Part shown: positions 57,258 through 64,000 of the stretch, in pieces
Layout of the letters: every line of letters begins with the position of its first letter
How positions within the stretch are numbered: position 1 is the stretch's first letter
Source: Sulfuritalea hydrogenivorans sk43H
GTDB taxonomy: Bacteria > Pseudomonadota > Gammaproteobacteria > Burkholderiales > Rhodocyclaceae
Length of the DNA: 64,000 bases
Direction of reading: 5' to 3'
NCBI RefSeq assembly: GCF_000828635.1
Contig: NZ_AP012547.1
Coordinates: 3,472,001-3,536,000 of the forward strand
Notes under the pieces: model-generated
What the model was told of the DNA's origin: nothing
Seen by the model: only the letters and a program-made list of their open reading frames with translations
Databases searched by the model: none
Program-made: the position numbers and the translations under genes

Positions 57258-58355
57258 TCACACGCTGTCCAAGGCCAGGTGGTCCGTCAGTTCATCGGCC
57301 ACCGCGGCGATGTATTCGCGGTCAGCGTCTTCATTTACCCACAAGTTGAGAACCCGATCGCCGATGTGGTCGCTGACGGCGGCATTTACTCCCGACACAG
57401 CTCGGTCCTCGAAAAACAGGTCTGCCGAGGGAAACCAGCTGCTGATCCTGAATCCCTTCACCAGCAATGATTTCAACAGTGCGTCGCGCCGCTCGATAAG
57501 CACGTTGAAGCGCCAAGGCACCGAACCGGCGGGTGGACGGAGAATCTCCATGCCTACCGACTCGCAACGGGCCAGCAACCCTTCCAGCGTTTCAGCTCTT
57601 TCGCGGCGCGACTGCACCACGCCATCGAGCTTTTCCAGCTGCTCCTCTATTTCCGGCCCTCGGGCGCGATCGAAGCTGCAAAGAATGTGCTGGCGAAGCG
57701 CCAAGGCGCGCGTCTTGAATGCGGTGCTGAAGGCATTGATGCCGGGGCCATAGTGTCTGTTGTAAAGATCCGTGTGGTACTGCCCAAACGCGCTCACGGC
57801 CTCCTTCGACGCCGCAGTCTGCACGCCTAGCGCGGCTTCGCGGGCAACAAGCTCGTTCAGAACGAAAAGCCGGCTGGTCAGGACCGCCCCGCCATGCCCG
57901 ACATCGATGATCTTTCCCGCGCCGAAGCTGACCACCGCGATATCAGAAAAACTGCCGACGGGCTGTCCGTCGAGGCTGGCGCCTTGCGCCACCGCCAGGT
58001 CCTCGATCAGTGGGATGCCCCGCGACTTGCAGTAGGCGGCAATCTCCCGGATGTTGCACACCGAACCGTAGGCATGGACCGCGATCACCGCGTCGACCTG
58101 GCCGCCCTTGCCGATCAATTCAGCGATGTCGATGCCGAGATCGCGCGTCGTGACGTCGAGGTAAACCGGGGCGTTGCCTGAAAGCAGGACGGCCAGAGGA
58201 ACATTGGGACAGACGCTGTTGGGAATGGCGACCCGCTTGCCCCGCAGGCCCAGTGCGGCGAGCGCGAGGCAAAGCCCGGTTGTGGCGTTGCCTACCGGAT
58301 GGCAGTGGCTTTGCTGGTGAATCCCGCACAGCAATTTTTCCAGCTTGCCGCTCAC
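57258..58355 (-). CDS. DegT/DnrJ/EryC1/StrS-like PLP aminotransferase
   Basis: A 365-residue PLP-dependent enzyme. PVGNATTGLCLALAAL is the phosphate-binding start, LIEDLAVAQGASLDG has the cofactor Asp and SFGAGKIIDVGHGG the Schiff-base Lys148. It probably aminates a 4-keto sugar in the nonulosonic-acid branch with NeuB, in parallel to the other aminotransferase at 31995. The C-terminal helical region differs from the usual DegT length. Confidence 0.85.
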   Translation of the reverse strand: MSGKLEKLLCGIHQQSHCHPVGNATTGLCLALAALGLRGKRVAIPNSVCPNVPLAVLLSGNAPVYLDVTTRDLGIDIAELIGKGGQVDAVIAVHAYGSVCNIREIAAYCKSRGIPLIEDLAVAQGASLDGQPVGSFSDIAVVSFGAGKIIDVGHGGAVLTSRLFVLNELVAREAALGVQTAASKEAVSAFGQYHTDLYNRHYGPGINAFSTAFKTRALALRQHILCSFDRARGPEIEEQLEKLDGVVQSRRERAETLEGLLARCESVGMEILRPPAGSVPWRFNVLIERRDALLKSLLVKGFRISSWFPSADLFFEDRAVSGVNAAVSDHIGDRVLNLWVNEDADREYIAAVADELTDHLALDSV

Positions 58356-58403
58356 TCGGTATCCGCCGAAGGAAAATGGCTGAGATTCACGACTCGAAAC
58401 CGG

Positions 58404-59510
58404 CTACTTTCCAACGATCTGCGCCCGGTTGATGTAATTCTCGATTTTGACTGTGCGGCCGTTGATGACGGCCTCTTCGTCGGCCGCCGCTTTTCGTGGG
58501 TAGAAGCAGTTCTTGCAGGGTTTCAGGCTCTTGAAGCCATCGTGTCGCTGGTGTGCCTCGCGCACCTGCCGGAATTTCTCGCCGTGCCAGATCTCGTGGA
58601 TCGTCTGGGTCGTGATGTCGCCGATATCGATGTCCATGAAGTCGTCGCTGCTGCACATGGCGGCGCGGCCATTCGAGCCGATGACCACCCGCTGATAGTG
58701 CTGGGGACAGGCAAAGTTGTCTTCGTAGACAATGTCGCTGTCGTTGTGCAGATAGTCGATGAGGGGATTGAACGCAATCAGGTCCACTATCGGAGCAAAG
58801 GTATTGTAGAAACCCTCGGGGTTTTCCCGGATCGCCGGCCAGACCCCCTGGATCTTGATCAAGGGCTTTTCCAGGCCGTTCGCTTTCTTGTAGTTGGAAA
58901 TGTCCTGCAGCTTCTTCAGGGTCTCTTCGAACTTGAGCGGCTTTCTGATCTGGTTGTAGGTCTCCCCCATACCGTCGATCGAAATGGTGATGAGGTCAAC
59001 GCCAGCTTCGGCAAGCTTGATGAAATAGTCGAGATGAAGACGATAGCCGTTGGTCAGGAACGAGACTTCCTTGATCCCGCTTTCCTTGGCGAGACGGACT
59101 GCATCGACCAGCCGCGGATGCAGGGTCGGCTCGCCGATCCAGCTCAGTCGCAGCGAATAGATCTTGCCCGCAACTTCGGCAATGACCTTTTTGATGATGT
59201 TGTAGTTGAGCTGCCCTTTCTTGAATGGCAACACCCGCTTTTCCACAAACTCGTCCGTTACCGTAGGGCACATCGGGCATTTCAGATTGCAGCGCGAGAC
59301 TGTTTCCAGATCGACCAGGAGCGGGTAGTCGGTCAGCTTTCGGGTCTTCGGCAGCTCATCCCACAAACGTCGATATTCCTTGTACTCGGCCTCCCACCCG
59401 CGCGCGAGCTTTGCGTAGAACGCGGCGACGCGCTCCGGGGGTTCCAGGTCGAAAAAGTGCCCCTTGTTTACCGGAGAAAATTTTTCGCCGGCTTTTTGCT
59501 CGTTTTCCAT
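58404..59510 (-). CDS. Radical SAM/SPASM-domain protein
   Basis: A 368-residue radical SAM enzyme with CNLKCPMC (Cys74, Cys78, Cys81). SWIGEPTLHPRL and SIDGMGETYNQIRKPL complete the core. A C-terminal SPASM-type segment has Cys residues in CPQHYQRVVIGSNGRAAMCSSDDF and KPCKNCFYPRKA. Such proteins carry auxiliary iron-sulfur clusters. The substrate in a glycan locus is unknown. It lies 48 bases before the aminotransferase gene. Confidence 0.9.
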   Translation of the reverse strand: MENEQKAGEKFSPVNKGHFFDLEPPERVAAFYAKLARGWEAEYKEYRRLWDELPKTRKLTDYPLLVDLETVSRCNLKCPMCPTVTDEFVEKRVLPFKKGQLNYNIIKKVIAEVAGKIYSLRLSWIGEPTLHPRLVDAVRLAKESGIKEVSFLTNGYRLHLDYFIKLAEAGVDLITISIDGMGETYNQIRKPLKFEETLKKLQDISNYKKANGLEKPLIKIQGVWPAIRENPEGFYNTFAPIVDLIAFNPLIDYLHNDSDIVYEDNFACPQHYQRVVIGSNGRAAMCSSDDFMDIDIGDITTQTIHEIWHGEKFRQVREAHQRHDGFKSLKPCKNCFYPRKAAADEEAVINGRTVKIENYINRAQIVGK

Positions 59511-59550
59511 GGCGTTGTCGGTGAGGAAGTTATTGATTCGAAGCCCCGGT

Positions 59551-60561
59551 TCAGGGGCTCGCGTGTGAGGTTGAATGCCGTTGCGGCTTTAGGGCAACTT
59601 GATAGTAGGGAACCAACGAGCCGCCGAAGCTCAACTTGAACCATCCCCGGCGCGGACTGTTGACGCCTTCGAGGTCGATCTGGGTTATGCCTTTCGCCGC
59701 CAGTGCTGTGAAGGCATCCCACAGGATTGCCGTTCCGGTTGCGGTGTTGCGCAGGGCAGGATCGCTTGCCCCGAACAGATAATAGGCCCGGAGTGTGTCG
59801 AGCGCATACACCGCGACGCTTCCGGGGCTGCCGTCGGCCGTGCGCGAAGAGAACATCCTGGCCGAGCCGTTGCCAAGCAACGCCTCGACCAGCGCGGCCA
59901 TGCGGTCCAGCGCGGGCAATGCCACCGCCTCCCCCTGGCGTTCCATGGTCCGGCGATAGAAATCGACGAACACCGCTACATCTCGGAACTCTTCCGTGAC
60001 CACACCGTCCCGTCGCGCGTAGCGGATTTCCTGGCGGCGGGCGCCGGTTGCCTGACGGTACGCCTCGATGTCCTCCAACCGCTCCGTGCCGGTAAAGTCG
60101 GCGATGGACAGGTAGGAGGTGTAACGGACGTCGACGCTGAAGCGCCCCGCATCCTGACCATAGTTGTGCCAAAGAAACGGGCGGACATCGTCGATCGACG
60201 GTGCCAATGCAAACTCCACGGCGTCATATATGTCGGCCAGCGCACCGACGATGAATGTCGCGATTTCGTGTCTTTCGGAAATCCGCTGCGCACGGCTCTG
60301 ACCGCTAGTGGGAGCGCCGAAACAGATTCCGCTGTAGATCACCAGGTCGTCGAGAACCGCCGACGTGCCGTCGGGACTTTCGACCACGGCGACAAGGGCG
60401 CGCAGTTCGTCGGCGTTGTAGCACCGATACAGGCCCAGCCGACACCCGGTGTGAGCCAGATAGTTCGACGCGATGAACACCGACGCATCTGGCGAGGCGC
60501 CGACGAAGGCGTCCCACATGCCGTCGAGAACAGCGGGGGTCAAGCGGTAGTTCTTAGCCAT
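59551..60561 (-). CDS. GNAT/FemAB-like acyltransferase
   Basis: A 336-residue protein from the ATG at 60561. The C-terminal half resembles a GNAT fold with MFSSRTADGSPGSVAVYALD, FGASDPALRNTATGTAILWD and DLEGVNSPRRGWFKLSFGG, as in FemAB-like or acyl-CoA N-acyltransferases of surface-sugar loci. The N-terminal part is less clear. It may N-acylate an amino sugar from the neighbouring DegT/NeuB module. It lies eight bases after the SpsF-DUF4910 gene. Confidence 0.8.
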   Translation of the reverse strand: MAKNYRLTPAVLDGMWDAFVGASPDASVFIASNYLAHTGCRLGLYRCYNADELRALVAVVESPDGTSAVLDDLVIYSGICFGAPTSGQSRAQRISERHEIATFIVGALADIYDAVEFALAPSIDDVRPFLWHNYGQDAGRFSVDVRYTSYLSIADFTGTERLEDIEAYRQATGARRQEIRYARRDGVVTEEFRDVAVFVDFYRRTMERQGEAVALPALDRMAALVEALLGNGSARMFSSRTADGSPGSVAVYALDTLRAYYLFGASDPALRNTATGTAILWDAFTALAAKGITQIDLEGVNSPRRGWFKLSFGGSLVPYYQVALKPQRHSTSHASP

Positions 60562-60569
60562 GTTCCGCG

Positions 60570-62585
60570 TCAGACAAGTTCCAGGACTCCCTTGCCCGCA
60601 AGCCGGTCGGCTATCGGCGCCAGTTCCGCGAGCGGAACTTCCAGCCTTGCCGCGATGCGATCGAGGTCGAGCTTGCCGTCGCACAGAAACAGCAGCCACA
60701 GGATCAGGTCCAGTTCCGATCTGCCGCCGAGTTCCGGGCGTTGCGCACCGCCGGTGGCGGGATACAGGTCATGGCGCGAGAGCATCACCTCGCAGTGGGG
60801 AATCCTGTTGCGATAGATACGGCGCGCTTCGAGCTTTTTGATCAGGCGGACATAGACCTTCAGGGTCTCCGCAATCTGTTTCGCCGTCACGAAGGACAGG
60901 TCATCGAGCGAGGAATGGTAATAGGGGTATTCGTAGTAGCGGTCGCGGCAGATGGTTGCCGCATTGATGCGAAAGCCCTGCGATGAGTATTGCCGTTCGT
61001 CGCTGCCGTGGATGTCGAAGGGATAGGTGATGAATTCGGTTCCGGTTTCAGCCAGCACTTCTTCGATCATGGCGTTGATGGGATGCGACGGGTCGAAGCT
61101 CTGCTTGTAGCCGAACTTGCCGGGCCCGCCGACGGTGGTGATGACCAGGCCCAGGTCGATCCGCTTCATCGCTGCCTCGTTGCGCGCGCAATAGGCGACG
61201 GCGCCGATGGTTTCCGGAACGAAGACGATGCGGTAGCTCCAGTGGCGATTCTTGAGCCCCGCGATGTGACGCGCCAGAAAGGCGGTGAGCAGCACGCCGC
61301 TGAGGCTGTCGTTGGCCATCGACGGATGGCAGATGTAGCAGGAGAGCAGGATTTCTTCGGTGGATCGTCCTGGTACCAGGTATTCACCGTAGCTCAGTGC
61401 GTCCGGTTTGAGCTCGCTGTCGATGACAACCGTGAAAGGGCCTCGCTGCTTTTTCATTTCGGCGAATTGCGCATGCGTCACGCAAAAACCCCAGTCGCGC
61501 CGGTAATAGCTGGTGCGGTACGGGATGGCATCCGCCAGCTCGGGATGACGATGCAGGCGGGGCTGGAGTTCCACCCAATCCATGACCGCGTTCACGGGTT
61601 CGCTGTAGCTGACCACATGCAGGTTGCTGACGCGGAAATCGACCATGCGACGCCCGCTCGCGTCGGCGATCCAGGCATCGCGGATATTCCATTCGTCGGG
61701 AATGGTCCAGTCGTATACGGCCGTGCCGGACGGCACATCATGGATGGCGAGGGGGATGAGTTCCTGCAGGACTCTCAGCGTCTCGCGGTTCGGGTTGCCG
61801 GTGATGCTGCGGCACAGCGGAAACAATCGTTGCAGGTACCGATCGAGTTCAGCGCATGCATCAACAGAAAAGTCGGCGCTGGCGACACGGCGATTTGCCA
61901 GGGCAATCCTGATGATTTCGCATGCCGGGGTGTCGATGGCCACTCCGGCGGAGACCAGGGCCTCAAGGTTTGCCAGATCGGCCGGCGCGTCGACATCGAA
62001 ACGGAGCTCCGGGAAGGCCAGCCCGGCGGGAACGGAAAGCGCGCTCAATTTGAGCTCGCTCGCATGGTCCCAAAGGTAGAGCGTGGCGTGCTCGCGGTGA
62101 CGTGGCTCGATCGCATCGGCGGCGATTTCTTCGAGCAATGCCGCGGAGAGGATCTCGGCGCCGAAGCCGTCGGCATAAGCGCTGCCGAGCCGATCCTGAT
62201 GGTTGCAGGCGTAGTCGCACGGGTGATCCGCAAAATGCTGGACCAGGCGATCGACCTCGACCGGATCGATGAAGGGATTGTCGGCGCAGATGCGCACGAT
62301 GTTGTCGGCGCCCGCCATCCTCGCGGCGCCGACGAAGCGACCGAGCACGTCGGCTTCGCTGCCGCGAAACACCTCAACGCCGAGGCTGGCTGCAAGTTCA
62401 ACCAGCGCATCGTCGCCGGCGCCATCGGATGTGGCCAGCACGACCTGCGCCAGCGTGGTGGCGCGGAGCAGGCGGCGCACAACCCATTCGAGCAGGGGGA
62501 TGCCCCCCAGCCGGGCCAGCATCTTGCCCGGGAAGCGGCTCGACCCCATGCGGGCCTGGATGATGGCTACATTGCGTGGATTCAT
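60570..62585 (-). CDS. Fusion: SpsF-like cytidylyltransferase plus DUF4910 metallopeptidase-like domain
   Basis: A 671-residue two-domain protein. Residues 1-238 form an SpsF-like nucleotidyltransferase (AIIQARMGSSRFPGKML, RICADNPFIDPVEV). Residues 240-671 are a DUF4910/DUF2172-type M28-like hydrolase: LFPLCRSITGNPNRETL, YDWTIPDEWNI, SYYRRDWGFCVTH, CYICHPSMANDSLSG, DIHGSDERQY, with a C-terminal winged-helix-like region. Each part is normally a separate protein of nonulosonate loci. Repeat copy 8 lies exactly at the junction. The gene overlaps neuB by four bases. Confidence 0.9.
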   Translation of the reverse strand: MNPRNVAIIQARMGSSRFPGKMLARLGGIPLLEWVVRRLLRATTLAQVVLATSDGAGDDALVELAASLGVEVFRGSEADVLGRFVGAARMAGADNIVRICADNPFIDPVEVDRLVQHFADHPCDYACNHQDRLGSAYADGFGAEILSAALLEEIAADAIEPRHREHATLYLWDHASELKLSALSVPAGLAFPELRFDVDAPADLANLEALVSAGVAIDTPACEIIRIALANRRVASADFSVDACAELDRYLQRLFPLCRSITGNPNRETLRVLQELIPLAIHDVPSGTAVYDWTIPDEWNIRDAWIADASGRRMVDFRVSNLHVVSYSEPVNAVMDWVELQPRLHRHPELADAIPYRTSYYRRDWGFCVTHAQFAEMKKQRGPFTVVIDSELKPDALSYGEYLVPGRSTEEILLSCYICHPSMANDSLSGVLLTAFLARHIAGLKNRHWSYRIVFVPETIGAVAYCARNEAAMKRIDLGLVITTVGGPGKFGYKQSFDPSHPINAMIEEVLAETGTEFITYPFDIHGSDERQYSSQGFRINAATICRDRYYEYPYYHSSLDDLSFVTAKQIAETLKVYVRLIKKLEARRIYRNRIPHCEVMLSRHDLYPATGGAQRPELGGRSELDLILWLLFLCDGKLDLDRIAARLEVPLAELAPIADRLAGKGVLELV
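61871..61893 (-). repeat. Dispersed 24-bp repeat, copy 8 (at the fusion junction)
   Basis: On the minus strand it is identical to copies 1 and 2 over 23 bases. It is read as VASADFS at about residue 236, the boundary between the cytidylyltransferase and DUF4910 domains. The reading frame differs from that in accB. Confidence 0.78.
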
Positions 62586-63655
62586 TCGCTCGCGGGTGCA
62601 AGGTCTTGCCATTGCAGGACATGGTCGGCTTGGAGGGCGGCGGCTGCACAACGATTCAGCACCTCGTCCCAATGCATGGGACTGACGCCGGTACCCGGCC
62701 GCTTGTAGGTGAGGTCCGCCGCCGTGAGTCGCTGCCCGGCGGTCACGTCGCGGGCGAGGACGATGCTGCGGCGGGCATTCTTGCGCGAGATGGCCTCGGT
62801 GGCGATCGGCGCCTTGTGGTCGGTCGGCCCCAGCAATACATGCACGGTTTCGGCCAGCGCGACGAAGCGGGCGAGGTCGTGTTGATCCATGGCGTGGTAG
62901 TGGTCGTTGCCCGGCAGCGCCTTGTCGTGCGTGAAATGCTTTTCGATGATGACGGCACCGAGCAGATGAGCGGCGACCAGCGAGGTCATGGCGTCATCCG
63001 GCAGGGTATGGTCGGAGTAGCCGATGATGTTGCGCGGGTAGGCCCGCTTCAGGCCTTCGATCATGCGCAGGTGGGCATTGGCATTGTCGGTCGGATAATT
63101 GAGGATGCAATGCAGCAGGGCAATGTCTGCGCATCCGGCTTGGGTCAGTGCTTCGACGGCGACATCGACTTCGCCCAGCGTCGATGCGCCGGTCGACAAC
63201 ACCACCGGTTTGCCCTTGGCGGCGACCTTGCGCAGGAAGGGAATGTTGGTCAGGTCGGCGGAGGCGATCTTGAAAAAAGGAACCAGCGGGTCGAGGAATT
63301 CGATCGCCTCGTCGTCGAAAGGTGTCGAGAGAAAGTCGATGCCGGTCTGCCGGCAATGTTCGGCGAGGGCCCGGTACTCATCCGGCCCGAAGTTGTCGTA
63401 CTTCTGGAACAGCGCGTACTGGCTACGAGTGGGTTCTTTCGTGGTGTCCCAATATGACGGCGAGTGCTTCGATGCCAGCGTGCCGGCCTTGTAGCTCTGG
63501 AACTTGGCCGCATCGGCACCGCCCTGCCTGGCCAAGTCGATCAGCCGCTTTGCTTGATCCATCGACCCCTCGTGATTGACACCGATTTCCGCGATCACGT
63601 ACGGTTTGCTGAGGGAATCGACGACCCGGCTACCCAGTCTGATGGAGTTAAGCAT
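62582..63655 (-). CDS. neuB: NeuB-family sialic/nonulosonic acid synthase
   Basis: A 357-residue enzyme condensing phosphoenolpyruvate with a hexosamine-derived sugar. The N-terminal TIM barrel has IAEIGVNHEGSMDQAKRLID, GADAAKFQSYKAGTL and GYSDHTLPDDAMTS. A SAF (antifreeze-like) domain follows at about 295-355 (ARDVTAGQRLTAADL). Pseudaminate, legionaminate or sialate specificity cannot be told. It overlaps the SpsF-DUF4910 gene, whose first domain may make the CMP-activated product. Confidence 0.93.
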   Translation of the reverse strand: MLNSIRLGSRVVDSLSKPYVIAEIGVNHEGSMDQAKRLIDLARQGGADAAKFQSYKAGTLASKHSPSYWDTTKEPTRSQYALFQKYDNFGPDEYRALAEHCRQTGIDFLSTPFDDEAIEFLDPLVPFFKIASADLTNIPFLRKVAAKGKPVVLSTGASTLGEVDVAVEALTQAGCADIALLHCILNYPTDNANAHLRMIEGLKRAYPRNIIGYSDHTLPDDAMTSLVAAHLLGAVIIEKHFTHDKALPGNDHYHAMDQHDLARFVALAETVHVLLGPTDHKAPIATEAISRKNARRSIVLARDVTAGQRLTAADLTYKRPGTGVSPMHWDEVLNRCAAAALQADHVLQWQDLAPASE

Positions 63656-63678
63656 TCGTTTGACCTCTCGAGGTATTG

Positions 63679-64000
63679 CTATAGCGCACTGTCCGTGCTG
63701 TGTTTGCGGACCAGGTTCTGGCGATGGTGTTCCATTGCCTCGGCATCGTTGGTGATGTTGGTTTCGTGCCGGCGATAGCGATACAGGGGGAGCTCAAGCC
63801 GGCTGATGCTGTACTTTTTTTCGAAGCGGATCCGAAGATCCTGGTCCTCGTGGCAACGGAAACTTTCGTCGTACATCCCTATGTCGAGCAGCTGCTGCTT
63901 GCGAAACATGATGCCGCAGGCGATAGGATGATCCATGCAATTGGCACGTTCCAAAATTTCCTCCGCGTCATTTACGAGGAAATAGTCGCAGGCAACAGCA
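63679..64000 (-). CDS. Glycosyltransferase family 2, partial (3' end)
   Basis: The last about 107 residues of a gene running off the right edge. It contains [34 protein letters not shown], the typical C-terminal part of a family 2 (GT-A) glycosyltransferase, where ED precedes the general-base region. It starts upstream of the window on the minus strand. The 23-base gap to neuB indicates it belongs to the same operon. Confidence 0.8.
   Translation of the reverse strand, partial: AVACDYFLVNDAEEILERANCMDHPIACGIMFRKQQLLDIGMYDESFRCHEDQDLRIRFEKKYSISRLELPLYRYRRHETNITNDAEAMEHHRQNLVRKHSTDSAL

Noticed and set aside
58299-59639. A 446-codon plus-strand frame opposite the SPASM radical SAM gene
   Set aside because: Antisense shadow of a real gene with clear CNLKCPMC and SPASM motifs. 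No domain is recognisable on the plus strand.
60570-62672. A longer N-terminus for the SpsF-DUF4910 gene
   Set aside because: The additional 29 residues lie inside neuB and have no homology; the canonical NVAIIQARMGSS start follows the ATG at 62585.
60990-62708. A 572-codon plus-strand frame
   Set aside because: Antisense shadow of the SpsF-DUF4910 gene, which has multiple conserved motifs in the opposite strand.

Overview
The window looks like a GC-rich chromosomal segment of a betaproteobacterium, most plausibly of the Rhodocyclales type. The evidence is the gene order M16-M16 / ftsY-ftsE-ftsX / rpoH, the accB-accC-prmA-DUF3426 run, a cytochrome-c-oxidase cluster divergent from a diheme cytochrome c4, and mpl beside a TlpA-like gene. 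No rRNA, tRNA, CRISPR array, transposase or integrase was found. The window starts inside an M16 peptidase-like gene and ends inside a family 2 glycosyltransferase gene. No gene-free stretch exceeds about 210 bases.

Region 1 (1-6 kb) is housekeeping: an M16 catalytic/inactive-like pair on the minus strand, then ftsY, ftsE, ftsX, a small Pro/Gln-rich protein and rpoH on the plus strand. The rpoH leader carries a near-perfect CIRCE element (HrcA operator) preceded by a 23-bp palindrome.

Region 2 (6-13.2 kb) is respiratory. On the minus strand it reads ctaE - SCO - ctaC - ctaD - SCO - ctaB - SCO. Subunit I has the A2-type YSHPAVY motif instead of the Glu-containing A1 motif. Three SCO copper chaperones are present but no ctaG and no ctaA. 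A diheme cytochrome c4 gene is divergent, and a perfect FNR-type box lies between it and ctaE.

Region 3 (13.2-24.6 kb) is core metabolism: mpl, a conserved hypothetical, a TlpA-like thioredoxin, aroQ, accB, accC, prmA, a zinc-ribbon/DUF3426 protein, a PfkB sugar kinase, a glycine-zipper lipoprotein, galE, apaH and a family 9 glycosyltransferase.

Region 4 (24.6-64 kb, all minus strand, tightly packed, many 4-26 bp overlaps) is a very large surface-polysaccharide locus. It has a WbpM/CapD-like dehydratase, a WecA-like initiating transferase, glycosyltransferases, an AT-rich Wzy-like polymerase and a Wzx-like flippase. It also has a CDP-6-deoxyhexose branch (rfbF, rfbG, a cupin isomerase/epimerase and a DegT aminotransferase) and a B12-binding-type radical SAM enzyme. 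A second module combines a KdsB-like cytidylyltransferase, an HpcH/HpaI aldolase, a HAD phosphatase, a 2-hydroxyacid dehydrogenase and a 6-phosphogluconolactonase-like enzyme. Two NodU/CmcH carbamoyltransferases, several methyltransferases and two large proteins resembling Leptospira-type surface-carbohydrate proteins follow. At the right end is a nonulosonate module: NeuB, an SpsF-like cytidylyltransferase fused to a DUF4910 metallopeptidase-like domain, a GNAT protein, a SPASM-type radical SAM protein and a DegT protein. The likely product is an O-antigen or capsule rich in carbamoylated, methylated and nonulosonic/ulosonic sugars.

Across all regions a dispersed ~24-bp repeat with core CGCCAGCGCCGACT occurs at least eight times, in both orientations, in several reading frames and in one intergenic gap. 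It often lies in protein linkers.
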